From UBA5868 sp964482025 (GTDB lineage: Bacteria; Pseudomonadota; Gammaproteobacteria; Pseudomonadales; Cellvibrionaceae): a stretch of DNA of 64,000 nucleotides. Positions 54,771 through 63,558 of the stretch are shown here, one piece after another (positions within the stretch are counted from its first letter, which is position 1; each line of letters begins with the position of its first letter). The notes under the pieces are model-generated. The model made no database searches and had not been told where the DNA came from. It saw nothing but the letters and a program-made list of their open reading frames with translations. The stretch covers positions 1-64,000 of the forward strand of contig CAYZVN010000001.1 of NCBI GenBank assembly GCA_964482025.1, in the 5' to 3' direction. The translations under genes and the position numbers were made by a program.

Positions 54771-56386
54771 CTCAATTCCGCCGCCTGCTCACCATTCTCG
54801 CCACTTTCGGCCGCTATCGTATTGACGAGCTGCTGCCGGACCACACCCGGCCGCGGGCACTCAGCTGGCTGCTGCGCCCCTTCCACCGGAGCAGTACGGC
54901 AGGCCTGAGCCGCGGCGAGCGCCTACGGCGTGCGCTGGAAGATCTGGGGCCGATTTTCATCAAGTTCGGCCAGCTGCTGTCCACCCGCCCCGATTTATTG
55001 CCCCCCGATATAGTGCAAGAGCTGAATAAGCTGCAGGATCGGGTGCCGCCATTTCCGAGCGCGCAATTTCGCGCTCAAGTCGAGCAGGCGCTCGGGCAGC
55101 CGCTGACGGAAGCCTTTGCCGAATTCGACTCCGAGCCCCTGGCCTCGGCCTCGATCGCCCAGGTCCACGCTGCGCGCTTGCCCGACGGCACTGAGGTGGT
55201 GGTCAAATCTGTACGCCCGGGGATCGAAAAGGTGATCGAACAGGACGTCGCGCTGATGGCCTGGCTGGCAAAGCTGGTTGAGCGCTACAGCCCAAACGGC
55301 GAGCGCCTGCGCCCGGTTCAGGTAGTGGAGGAATACCGCCAGACCATCTTCGATGAGCTCGACTTAATGCGGGAAGCGGCCAACGCCGCCCAGTTGCGGC
55401 GCAATTTCGAAACCTCGCCGATGCTGTACGTGCCGCGCATCCACTGGCAATGGTGCCGCCGCCAAGTGCTGGTGATGGAGCGTATTTACGGCGCCCAGGT
55501 GACTGATCTGGACACCCTGCGACAGCACAATGTCGACATCAAACTGCTGGCGGAACGCGGGGTGGAAATCTTTTTCACTCAGGTCTTCGAGCACAACTTC
55601 TTCCACGCCGATATGCACCCAGGGAACGTCTATGTCTCTTTAGAAAACCCGGATGACCCCAGCTACATTGCCCTGGATATGGCGATTATCGGCTCGCTGT
55701 CGCGAGAGGACCAGTTCTACCTTGCGCGCAATCTGCTGGCTATGTTTCGGCGGGATTACCGCCAGGTGGCCGAACTCCATGTGCTCTCCGGCTGGGTACC
55801 CAAAGACACCTCCATCGGCGCCTTTGAAGCCGCGATACGCACGGTCTGTGAACCCATCTTCGCCAAGCCCATCAAGGATATTTCCTTTGGTGATGCGCTC
55901 ATCACCCTGTTCCAGACAGCGCGCCGCTTCGATATGCCAGTGCAACCGCAGCTGGTGCTGCTGCAGAAAACCCTGGTCAATATTGAAGGGCTCGGCCGCC
56001 AGCTCTACCCGGAGCTGGATCTGTGGGAAACCGCCCACCCGTTCCTCGAGCGCTGGCTAAAAAAACGCTTCCATCCCGTTACCCTGTTCCACGAGCTGCG
56101 TCGCCAAGCGCCGGAATGGATGGAAAAGTTTCCCGAGGTCCCCCATTTGGTGCTGGATACCATCGGCAAAATCAACGACCTGGGGAGTACGGCGCCACAG
56201 TTGCGACAAACGGGTGGATTGCTGCAGGATTACGCCCGCCAGAGGCGCCAGCGCAAACGCCGACGCGCCATAGCCGCAGCGGCATTTGCCGGGGCGGGCT
56301 ACTGGCTGTGGCCAAGTTTGGCTGGAGCGCCACTTGAAGGCGTGCTCTTGGCCGCCATCGGCCTTGCGGCCCTGTTGCTGAGTTAA
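54767..56386 (+). CDS. ubiB: UbiB, ADCK-family ATPase for ubiquinone synthesis
   Basis: Membrane-associated atypical kinase-like ATPase (539 residues), thought to help extract quinone intermediates from the membrane. Motifs: KFGQLLSTRPDLLP (KxGQ), the Ala-rich loop SASIAQVHAAR, HADMHPGNVYV and the metal-binding Asp in ALDMAIIGSL, where E. coli has DCG. Two C-terminal hydrophobic helices (about 500-538) anchor it. GTG start overlaps the ubiJ stop (GTGA). dtd follows after 4 bp. Confidence 0.96.
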   Translation: MTQFRRLLTILATFGRYRIDELLPDHTRPRALSWLLRPFHRSSTAGLSRGERLRRALEDLGPIFIKFGQLLSTRPDLLPPDIVQELNKLQDRVPPFPSAQFRAQVEQALGQPLTEAFAEFDSEPLASASIAQVHAARLPDGTEVVVKSVRPGIEKVIEQDVALMAWLAKLVERYSPNGERLRPVQVVEEYRQTIFDELDLMREAANAAQLRRNFETSPMLYVPRIHWQWCRRQVLVMERIYGAQVTDLDTLRQHNVDIKLLAERGVEIFFTQVFEHNFFHADMHPGNVYVSLENPDDPSYIALDMAIIGSLSREDQFYLARNLLAMFRRDYRQVAELHVLSGWVPKDTSIGAFEAAIRTVCEPIFAKPIKDISFGDALITLFQTARRFDMPVQPQLVLLQKTLVNIEGLGRQLYPELDLWETAHPFLERWLKKRFHPVTLFHELRRQAPEWMEKFPEVPHLVLDTIGKINDLGSTAPQLRQTGGLLQDYARQRRQRKRRRAIAAAAFAGAGYWLWPSLAGAPLEGVLLAAIGLAALLLS

Positions 56387-56390
56387 GATC

Positions 56391-56828
56391 ATGAAAGTCC
56401 TTCTCCAAAGAGTGACGAGCGCACGGGTGGACGTGGCCGGAGAAACCGTTGGCGCCATCCAACAGGGTCTGCTGTTGCTGGTGGGCATAGAGCGACACGA
56501 CACGGCTGAAGGCATATCCCGCATGGTGGACAAGCTGTTGGCCTATCGGGTTTTCGCCGATACTGCGGGCAAGATGAATTTAAGCGTGCGCGACATAGGC
56601 GGGGGAGTAATGGCCGTCTCTCAATTCACCTTGGCGGCGGATACCCAAAAAGGTCTGCGCCCGAGTTTTTCCTGCGCGGCACCTCCGCAACAAGCAGCCG
56701 ATTTATTCGAGTTGCTGGTGCACCAGCTGCGCGAGCGGCACGCTCCGGTGGCCTGCGGAGTATTTGCGGCGGACATGCAGGTACATCTCGTTAATGACGG
56801 TCCCGTGACCTTTATGCTTCAACAGTGA
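56391..56828 (+). CDS. dtd: D-aminoacyl-tRNA deacylase Dtd
   Basis: Hydrolyses D-amino acids from mischarged tRNA (145 residues). The two catalytic motifs, SQFTLAADTQKGLRPSF and the C-terminal GPVTFML with the cross-subunit Gly-Pro, are intact. It begins 4 bases after ubiB, likely in the same transcript. A GAACCC/GGGTTC hairpin lies just after its stop, without a T-run. Confidence 0.96.
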   Translation: MKVLLQRVTSARVDVAGETVGAIQQGLLLLVGIERHDTAEGISRMVDKLLAYRVFADTAGKMNLSVRDIGGGVMAVSQFTLAADTQKGLRPSFSCAAPPQQAADLFELLVHQLRERHAPVACGVFAADMQVHLVNDGPVTFMLQQ

Positions 56829-56938
56829 AAAAGGTGAACCCGTGAGGGTTCGCACAATAAACAGTGAGTCAGATTCGTCGACAAAAACCGAAAACTCAGC
56901 ACAATTAAACGATTAACAACTCAATAAGAGGACTCAGT

Positions 56939-57163
56939 ATGGAACCCGTTTCTGCTCTTTTAATGACCTTTGGCGTTGTTCTAGTGGCGATCAGTTGGTT
57001 TTACTTAATGTTTGTTGCCTTCGAAGACGATTTCAACTGGGGCTTGTGCACGGTGTTCCTGCCGCCGCTCTCCTATCTCTATGCCTGCCTCAATTGGAAT
57101 AAAGTCAAAGGTGTGCTGGGCTTAGCCATCCTCGGTTGGGTCCTTATTATTGTCGGCTGGTAA
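56939..57163 (+). CDS. Small two-helix membrane protein
   Basis: A 74-residue protein with two or three hydrophobic segments (LLMTFGVVLVAISWFYLMFVAF and VLGLAILGWVLIIVGW) around a polar turn rich in Trp and Tyr. AGAGGACTCAGT precedes the ATG. No recognised domain. Its 200-bp downstream spacer contains a GGCGAC/GTCGCC hairpin (57236-57250). Confidence 0.65.
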   Translation: MEPVSALLMTFGVVLVAISWFYLMFVAFEDDFNWGLCTVFLPPLSYLYACLNWNKVKGVLGLAILGWVLIIVGW

Positions 57164-57364
57164 TTTTCCACATTTCTCTCCCCACAATTTGCAGCTACAC
57201 TCAATCAGAGCGCTCCGCGCCTTCCATTAGGTGCGGGCGACTCCGTCGCCTGACCTGACATAGCCTCATCTTAACGACTGCAGTTATTCAAAAAGCGCAT
57301 AAAGCAGCGGCGCCTTTTTCAATATGTTCGTGACTGTTAACAGACCGGATTATTGGGAGGCCAG

Positions 57365-58390
57365 ATGAACCACGAACGGACAGAGAAGGATTTTTTCGAG
57401 GACAAACTGATTGCCCTGCTGCGCGCAAAAATGTCTCGAGAAACACCGGGCTTTATGCAGCGCGATGCGCACCCAAAGCAGCACGGGCTCGTCAAGGCAC
57501 AGTTTAAGGTCGTCGATAATTTACCGCCCCACCTGCAGCACGGCGTTTTAGTTTCGGGACAGCACTATGACGCCTGGGTACGATTTTCCAACCAATACGC
57601 ACCCCCGAGACCCGATACCAAAAAAGATATTCGCGGCGCCGCAATCAAACTGATGAATGTACCCGGCGACAAGCTCGACGCCGATGATGGCAACACCACC
57701 AGTCAAGACTTCGTTACCATTTCCACTCCGATCTTCGTTACCCGCACGGTCGAAGAATTTTGTTATTTGCTCAACGCTTTGGTCAAAGGCAAGTTTGCCT
57801 TGCTACTGCACTTTCTGCGTTATCCCCGATCGCTTTGGAACTTACTCAGATCCAATAAATGTTACTGGAGCCCATTGCAGGCGCGCTACTGGAGCACCAC
57901 CCCCTATCAATTGGGGCCGCGACAAGTTGTCAAATATTCGCTGATCCCGCAAGCGGGCGCTGTGAATAAAATACCGCGCGCTGCCGGATCCGACTTCTTG
58001 CGCGAAAATATGATCGCGCAATTGCAGGAAAATGATTTCAATTTTGACTTTTGTGTGCAATTGCAGACTGACTCAAAGCTCATGCCGATAGAAGACTCCG
58101 GCAAGCTCTGGCGCGAAGATATTTCGCCGTTTATAAAGGTCGCAACCCTGGCCATCCCGCGGCAAATTTTTGCGACTCCCGCGCAAGACGCTTACGGCGC
58201 TTACTTATCGTTTAACCCATGGCACAGCCTTTCGGCGCACCGTCCGCTTGGCAGTATCAACCGGGCTCGCCAGAGGGTTTACAGCGCGTTGTCGAGCTTT
58301 CGTCATCAGCACAACCATCAGCCGCAAATCGAACCCATCAACTACGATCTACCCGATGATTTGCCGACGATTAAAGAGCAGGCCTCTTAA
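57365..58390 (+). CDS. Catalase-fold heme protein
   Basis: A 341-residue protein of the catalase-related family, shorter than true catalases (about 480-750). The distal part has RDAHPKQHGLVKAQFKV (candidate catalytic His36) and YDAWVRFSN, then DIRGAAIKL and SQDFVTISTPIFV; the proximal part has FNPWHSLSAHRPLGSINRARQRVY with candidate axial Tyr306. Such proteins include allene-oxide synthases and other peroxide- or lipid-hydroperoxide-handling enzymes as well as weak catalases; activity cannot be decided here. No signal peptide, so cytoplasmic. ATG 57365 has GGGAGG five bases upstream. First gene of a four-gene same-strand cluster ending with the DyP peroxidase. Confidence 0.85.
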   Translation: MNHERTEKDFFEDKLIALLRAKMSRETPGFMQRDAHPKQHGLVKAQFKVVDNLPPHLQHGVLVSGQHYDAWVRFSNQYAPPRPDTKKDIRGAAIKLMNVPGDKLDADDGNTTSQDFVTISTPIFVTRTVEEFCYLLNALVKGKFALLLHFLRYPRSLWNLLRSNKCYWSPLQARYWSTTPYQLGPRQVVKYSLIPQAGAVNKIPRAAGSDFLRENMIAQLQENDFNFDFCVQLQTDSKLMPIEDSGKLWREDISPFIKVATLAIPRQIFATPAQDAYGAYLSFNPWHSLSAHRPLGSINRARQRVYSALSSFRHQHNHQPQIEPINYDLPDDLPTIKEQAS

Positions 58391-58414
58391 TGACTGCGGC
58401 AGCAAGGAGCCTAT

Positions 58415-59095
58415 ATGTCTAATATAGCCGGTAAGGCGTATGCCATGAATGTGATTACACCGCTTGGACGCTGGTGGGTTTTTCTTAATTTGGCGATCTT
58501 CAAGCTGGCAAAGACGCCCGTGCTTCGCCGCCGATTCAACGGTCTGAAGGCGCTGTCCCTGATTCATTACGCGCGCTGGGTAGTGATCCGGAAAAACCAA
58601 TTTCCCCGTTTAGCCGAAACTCAGCCCAAAGAAAAATTAACCTATCCCTATATGGTATTTTTCAGCAATTTTAATGGCAGCTGGACGCAATATGTCGACT
58701 CTTTCCATATGGCGATTCCGCGAGGGCTCGATTTGATGTGGAAGAATAATATCCGCTATCCAAAGTCGGTGCCTTTGCAGCCCTTTCACCGCTATATCCT
58801 GCACAACCAAATTTGGACCGACCATTATTACAGTGCCTACCCATTGGCCTCCGCTAATGACATCAAGGCCGCGATCATGCTCAAGGCCGCTCTGATTGAT
58901 TTTATTGCGCACACAGAGGAGGTAACCGACGAGGAGTTTGCGCGGTTGTATAAGGCGATGCTTTTTAATATCCAAGAACACCTTGGCAAGCTCGCGCATG
59001 CCCCAGTCGTTAATCTTGCCAACCAGGCGACGCAAGAACGCCGACGCCTCAACCAGCTTTATGGAAGACTCGAAAGCCAATCATCGCGAGAATAG
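58415..59095 (+). CDS. Uncharacterised protein A of the heme-peroxidase cluster
   Basis: A 226-residue soluble protein with a hydrophobic stretch near the start (WWVFLNLAIFKLA). Core segments are LIHYARWVVIRKNQFPRL, YPYMVFFSNFNGSWTQYVDSF and IKAAIMLKAALIDFIAHTEEV. The pattern (short strand, NFxG, long helix) looks like a ferredoxin-like alpha/beta unit; that is inference. It aligns by eye with the next gene product. AAGGAG lies 8 bases before the ATG. It is 25 bp after the catalase-like gene and 4 bp before the next. Function unknown. Confidence 0.75.
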   Translation: MSNIAGKAYAMNVITPLGRWWVFLNLAIFKLAKTPVLRRRFNGLKALSLIHYARWVVIRKNQFPRLAETQPKEKLTYPYMVFFSNFNGSWTQYVDSFHMAIPRGLDLMWKNNIRYPKSVPLQPFHRYILHNQIWTDHYYSAYPLASANDIKAAIMLKAALIDFIAHTEEVTDEEFARLYKAMLFNIQEHLGKLAHAPVVNLANQATQERRRLNQLYGRLESQSSRE

Positions 59096-59098
59096 CTT

Positions 59099-59710
59099 AT
59101 GCGCTCTGATTTTGCGGAACCCACACCGCTTACATTATTGAGCCCGATTAACAACGGCAGCTTGGGCGAGCAGAGTTATGCGGCCTTAACGCGCCAGTAT
59201 TTGCAGTCGCTCGAAAGCCACGACCTAAGTCCGATGGCGCGCGTTCCCAATACGTTTTTGTGTCGGTTTTTTATTTTAAATGATGTTTTTTACGAAGGCT
59301 CCCCAGCACAGGAAGATCATCTGCAATCCAAGTATTTAGTATTTTGCGGCAATTTCTACGGCGAGGTGGACGCCTACTTGCGCGGCTTTTGGCAACACGC
59401 ACGCGAGCATATTGATAAAACTTGGCAGTATTGCGTCGCCTTTGATCAAGTGACCGATGAAAATTCTTTTATTGATTACATCAAAAAGTGCACGGTAAAA
59501 ACCACATTTTATTTTAACGGATCCAGCGGCGAGCCTCTGGCAGAGCAATTAAAAGCCCTTTATTTGAAGCAGGAATTATCACAGTTTGCCTGTGATACTC
59601 AGGGCCAGTCGCCCCAACAATTACGCGCGGCCTTCCGCCATTTTATTGCCCGCACTAAGCCGACTGATCTGGAGGCGCCCAGCTGGAGCCCCGGGCAAAA
59701 CTTTCTCTGA
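59099..59710 (+). CDS. Uncharacterised protein B of the heme-peroxidase cluster
   Basis: A 203-residue soluble protein. SKYLVFCGNFYGEVDAYLRGF corresponds to YPYMVFFSNFNGSWTQYVDSF of protein A, and AEQLKALYLKQELSQFA to IKAAIMLKAALIDFI, at similar spacing, so the two look like old tandem paralogues. There is no signal peptide and no recognised domain. Its start is 4 bp after protein A and its stop 14 bp before the DyP gene, implying one operon. Confidence 0.75.
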   Translation: MRSDFAEPTPLTLLSPINNGSLGEQSYAALTRQYLQSLESHDLSPMARVPNTFLCRFFILNDVFYEGSPAQEDHLQSKYLVFCGNFYGEVDAYLRGFWQHAREHIDKTWQYCVAFDQVTDENSFIDYIKKCTVKTTFYFNGSSGEPLAEQLKALYLKQELSQFACDTQGQSPQQLRAAFRHFIARTKPTDLEAPSWSPGQNFL

Positions 59711-59723
59711 CCAGGGAGCGAGT

Positions 59724-61292
59724 ATGAGCGCGCACGGTTTAGACCTCGATGACATCCAGGGCAATATCGTCAAAGCCTATGGCCGCTTCGGCTACCCTAA
59801 GGCGCGCTATATATTCTTTCAATTTCACGATATGGACGGCGGGCGCGGCTTTCTTCGCGCGGTCTTGCCACTACTAACCACCAGCCGGCCGTGGTTCGCT
59901 AACACTCGACTACCGGACGCCACCACCAACATTGCCTTTAGCTATCAAGGGCTCAAACACCTGGGTCTGCCCACCCGCTCGCTGCACAGCTTTCCCGAGG
60001 AGTTCAGCATGGGCATGAAAGCGCGTGCCGATATCCTCGGCGACGATGGCCCGAGCGCTGCACACCACTGGGACCCCATTTGGCAAAACGACAAATGTGT
60101 CCATATGTTCATGTCCATCAACGCCCGCAGCGACACCGCCCTCGAAGCCCGCTACGCCGAAATCCAAATCTGTCTCGCCCCCTATCAACAAGGTGGCCAG
60201 GTGGAGCAACTGAGTGGCAACAGGGGCGCTCACAGTGGCGAGATGGCCTATCAAGACGCTGCAGCAGTGGTAATCGACGGCAAGATCACCGCCAAAGAGC
60301 ATTTTGGTTATACCGATGGCATTTCCGACCCATACTTCAAGGGCAGCGGCAGCAATCCCGAAAACCTGATCGGCGGCGGTAAACCCACCCGCCGGGACCC
60401 CGCCACGCCCAGCGGGTGGGAACCGCTGGCAACCGGCGAGTTTATTCTCGGCTACAGGGACGAGACGCAAGAATTGCCCATAGCACCGGTACCGCGCCTG
60501 CTGTCCTACAACGGCACCTTTATGGTGTACCGCAAGCTGCACGAAAATGTGGGCTCCTTCAACCGTTACATCCGCGAACTCGGCGCCGACTTTCCCGGCG
60601 GGCCGGAAGCATTGGTGGCGAAAATGTCGGGGCGCTGGCGCAACGGCGCGCCCGTTGTCACATTTCCTACCCAACCAGAAGCCGACGCTTTTATTGCCGA
60701 ATTGGAAGCGGCCCGTGTCGCAGTGCAAAAGGCCGATGACGAAAAGCAAAAGGCCCAAGCCCAGGCGCATTTCAATCAGCTGCGTAGACGGCTTACCGGT
60801 TTTAACTTTAACCAGGACCTCAAGGGCGCGCGCTGCCCCATGGGATCGCATATTCGCCGCACGAATCCGCGCGGATGCCTGGAATACGGTATGAAAAACG
60901 CCTTCTCGACACCCGGCGCGCTCGATAACCGGCGGCGTATTCTGCGCCGCGGCCTGCCCTACGGAGAGGTGACGAACCCGGCGTCGGATGACGGCGAGCA
61001 CGGCGTTATTTTTATGGCGATAGGCAGCAGCATTGAACGGCAATTTGAATTCGTGCAGCAACAATGGATCAATTACGGCAACGACTTCAAGCTGGCCAAC
61101 CAGCGGGATCCGCTCCTCGGTAATCACCACGGTAACAGCGACTTTATGATCGAAGGCAGCAGCGCCGAAAACCCGCCGTTCTTTTGTCCGCGCCTGCCGC
61201 GCTTCGTCACCACTCGCGGCGGCGAATATTTTTTTATCCCCAGCCTTACCGCCGTCCGCATGATGGCCGACAACCTGGTCGACCCCACCTAA
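59724..61292 (+). CDS. DyP-type heme peroxidase
   Basis: A 522-residue dye-decolorising-type peroxidase. The N-terminus DLDDIQGNIVKAYG is typical of the larger (class C/D) DyPs. The signature GYTDG (195-199, catalytic Asp198) followed by SDP and the proximal heme ligand H376 in GSHIRRTNPR are intact. An insertion with charged helical character (EAARVAVQKADDEKQKAQAQ) lies at about 330-350. No Tat signal is present, so it acts in the cytoplasm unless exported with a partner. AGGGAGCGAGT precedes ATG 59724. It oxidises substrates with H2O2; the physiological substrate is unknown. Confidence 0.93.
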   Translation: MSAHGLDLDDIQGNIVKAYGRFGYPKARYIFFQFHDMDGGRGFLRAVLPLLTTSRPWFANTRLPDATTNIAFSYQGLKHLGLPTRSLHSFPEEFSMGMKARADILGDDGPSAAHHWDPIWQNDKCVHMFMSINARSDTALEARYAEIQICLAPYQQGGQVEQLSGNRGAHSGEMAYQDAAAVVIDGKITAKEHFGYTDGISDPYFKGSGSNPENLIGGGKPTRRDPATPSGWEPLATGEFILGYRDETQELPIAPVPRLLSYNGTFMVYRKLHENVGSFNRYIRELGADFPGGPEALVAKMSGRWRNGAPVVTFPTQPEADAFIAELEAARVAVQKADDEKQKAQAQAHFNQLRRRLTGFNFNQDLKGARCPMGSHIRRTNPRGCLEYGMKNAFSTPGALDNRRRILRRGLPYGEVTNPASDDGEHGVIFMAIGSSIERQFEFVQQQWINYGNDFKLANQRDPLLGNHHGNSDFMIEGSSAENPPFFCPRLPRFVTTRGGEYFFIPSLTAVRMMADNLVDPT

Positions 61293-61368
61293 GTGGCGAC
61301 GGCAGGCTCCATCCACCGGAAGGCCTGTGGCATACTCCGCCCCTCTTTGCCTTATCCCGAGTCGTTCG

Positions 61369-63192
61369 ATGATTTTTGCGTTTTTTGAGAGGCTTCTAAA
61401 TCCCTTTCCACAACAAACACCCCAGCAGCCGCCGGGCACTTTCCTCGCGTTTTGCCGCCACTACACCACCGGCAGCTTTCGCTTTCTGGCGCTGATGGCG
61501 GCACTGACTGCTTGCGTGGCTACCATAGAGGTGTTTCTGTTCCGCTTCCTCGGCGAGCTGGTCGATTGGCTGACCACTTACCAGCCCGACCAATTGATGC
61601 AAGAGGTTGGACCGCGACTGTGGTGGATGGCAGGACTCGTCGTTGTGGGCTTGCCGCTGGCGATTTTTTTCCATGCCACGGTCATTCACCAAACGCTGTT
61701 AGGCAATTTCCCCATGCGTATCCGCTGGCAGGGCCACCGCTATCTGCTCAGCCAAAGCTTAAGTTTTTACCAAGACGAATTTGCCGGCCGGGTCGCCACC
61801 AAGCTCATGCAAACCTCGCTGGCGGTGCGCGAAACGCTGATGAAACTGCTGGATGTATTCCTCTACAGCAGCGTGTTCTTTATCGGTATTCTCGCCATGA
61901 CCGGTGCCATGGACTGGCGCCTGACCTTGCCCTTCCTCGCGTGGCTGGCGTGCTACATAACGGCGTTGTTCTATTTTGTTCCCCGGCTCCAAAGCATCGC
62001 CCAGCGGCAGGCGGATGCGCGCTCGGAAATGACCGGCCGCATTGTCGATACTTACACCAATATCACCACCATCAAACTCTTCTCCCACTCCCAGCGAGAA
62101 GCCGAATACGTACGCACCAGCATGGATGACTTTCTGCAAACGGTGCATCCGCAAATGCGCTTGGTCACCCGGTTTGTCACCACCGTTTGGACGCTCAACG
62201 CGCTGTTGATCTTCGGTGTTTGCGCCTCCGCCATTTTGCTTTGGAGCGGCAATCACGTGAGCACTGGCGCCATAGCCGCAGCCGTGGGTGTGGTGATGCG
62301 TCTATACGGGATGTCACAGTGGGTTATGTGGGAGGTCTCCGGCCTGTTCGAAAATATCGGCACCGTTCACGACGGCATGCAGACGCTCGCCCGCTCGCGC
62401 CAGATCATCGACGCGCCGAACGCGGCACCCTTGAAGATTGAGCGCGGGGAAATCGAGTTTCGCGACCTCTCATTCCATTACGGCAAGGGTGGCGGGGTCA
62501 TTGATCATTTCAATTTGACCATCCGTGCGGGCGAAAAAGTGGGCTTGGTGGGACGCTCGGGGGCGGGCAAGAGCACCTTGGTGAACTTGCTGCTGCGCTT
62601 CTATGACGTGGAGTCGGGGCAGATCCTGATCGATGGCCAGAACATCGCCGACGTGCAGCAGGAATCTCTGCGCAGCAATATCGGCATGGTGACTCAAGAC
62701 ACCTCCTTACTGCACCGCTCAGTGCGCGAAAACCTACTGTACGGACGACCGGATGCCAGCGAAGAGGAGATGCACCGAGCAGCGCAACAGGCCAAAGCCG
62801 ACGAGTTTATTGCCGAACTGGAAGATCACAAGGGCAGGCGCGGTTACGACTCCCACGTGGGCGAGCGGGGGGTGAAGCTCTCGGGCGGTCAGCGCCAGCG
62901 TATCGCCATTGCGCGGGTATTGCTGAAAAACGCACCCATTCTAATTCTTGATGAAGCCACCTCGGCGCTGGATTCCGAGGTGGAAAACGCCATTCAAGAG
63001 AGCTTGAATGAGCTGATGGCGGACAAGACAGTGATCGCCATAGCCCACCGACTTTCCACCATAGCGGCTATGGACCGGCTGATCGTCCTCGATGGCGGCA
63101 GAATCGTGGAGCAGGGCACTCACCGCGAGCTGCTTGCGCAAAATGGCTTGTACGCGCAGCTTTGGGCACACCAGTCGGGGGGATTTCTCTAA
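61369..63192 (+). CDS. ABC exporter, fused permease-ATPase
   Basis: A 607-residue half-transporter. Six membrane helices span about 40-320; the nucleotide-binding domain has Walker A GRSGAGKST, signature LSGGQRQR, Walker B ILILDEATSALD and H-loop AHRLST. It belongs to the multidrug/lipid-exporter (MsbA-like) group; substrate unknown. The ATG at 61369 is the first start that gives a normal N-terminus, although a GTG at 61327 is open. It follows the DyP gene by 76 bp on the same strand, so it may export a product of the preceding cluster, but this could also be coincidence. Confidence 0.9.
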   Translation: MIFAFFERLLNPFPQQTPQQPPGTFLAFCRHYTTGSFRFLALMAALTACVATIEVFLFRFLGELVDWLTTYQPDQLMQEVGPRLWWMAGLVVVGLPLAIFFHATVIHQTLLGNFPMRIRWQGHRYLLSQSLSFYQDEFAGRVATKLMQTSLAVRETLMKLLDVFLYSSVFFIGILAMTGAMDWRLTLPFLAWLACYITALFYFVPRLQSIAQRQADARSEMTGRIVDTYTNITTIKLFSHSQREAEYVRTSMDDFLQTVHPQMRLVTRFVTTVWTLNALLIFGVCASAILLWSGNHVSTGAIAAAVGVVMRLYGMSQWVMWEVSGLFENIGTVHDGMQTLARSRQIIDAPNAAPLKIERGEIEFRDLSFHYGKGGGVIDHFNLTIRAGEKVGLVGRSGAGKSTLVNLLLRFYDVESGQILIDGQNIADVQQESLRSNIGMVTQDTSLLHRSVRENLLYGRPDASEEEMHRAAQQAKADEFIAELEDHKGRRGYDSHVGERGVKLSGGQRQRIAIARVLLKNAPILILDEATSALDSEVENAIQESLNELMADKTVIAIAHRLSTIAAMDRLIVLDGGRIVEQGTHRELLAQNGLYAQLWAHQSGGFL

Positions 63193-63256
63193 ACCCAGCC
63201 GCTACTCCCTAGGGGCCGGGTAAAGTGGCTTATTAGAGAAAAGCGCTTGCTTGGAC

Positions 63257-63382
63257 TCAGCGGCGGCGCTTCTGCTCCGTGTCCTCAATGCGAATGGCAC
63301 GCTTCTGCAGAGAGTTCTGGGAATTCAGAGCGACGCTACCGACAATCAGAGCCAAACCTAGAATCAACAGGGCGTTGATCAT
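63257..63382 (-). CDS. 41-residue single-pass membrane protein
   Basis: From ATG 63382 (GAGGTTGTT upstream) the product is MINALLILGLALIVGSVALN followed by a polar, strongly basic tail (QKRAIRIEDTEQKRRR). One helix with a positively charged C-terminus facing the cytoplasm is predicted. It lies downstream of typA on the same strand. The good ribosome site and the clear membrane helix argue that it is a real small protein. Unknown function. Confidence 0.6.
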   Translation of the reverse strand: MINALLILGLALIVGSVALNSQNSLQKRAIRIEDTEQKRRR

Positions 63383-63521
63383 AACAACCTCACAGCTACC
63401 GCATTTTTTGTGGGAAGCCCGCCATCTCAAGCGAAGCGGGACACAGGTCACACACAAAGTTACGACCTGCTCTAAAAGAGTGGGTGCTTTCGCGTGAAAT
63501 TGCAAGGAGGATATAAGTGAC

Positions 63522-63543
63522 AGGGTCGGCAATTCCCGACCCT
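63522..63543 (-). terminator. Hairpin after typA
   Basis: AGGGTCGG/CCGACCCT, 8-bp stem with a 6-base loop, 15 bases past the typA stop. It is not followed by a T-run. Confidence 0.5.
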
Positions 63544-63558
63544 TAGAACTACGCGCAA

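Noticed and set aside
59910..61439. A 509-codon open frame antisense to the DyP peroxidase
   Set aside because: It mirrors the codon structure of a GC-rich gene, has no recognisable domain, and the opposite strand encodes intact DyP motifs.
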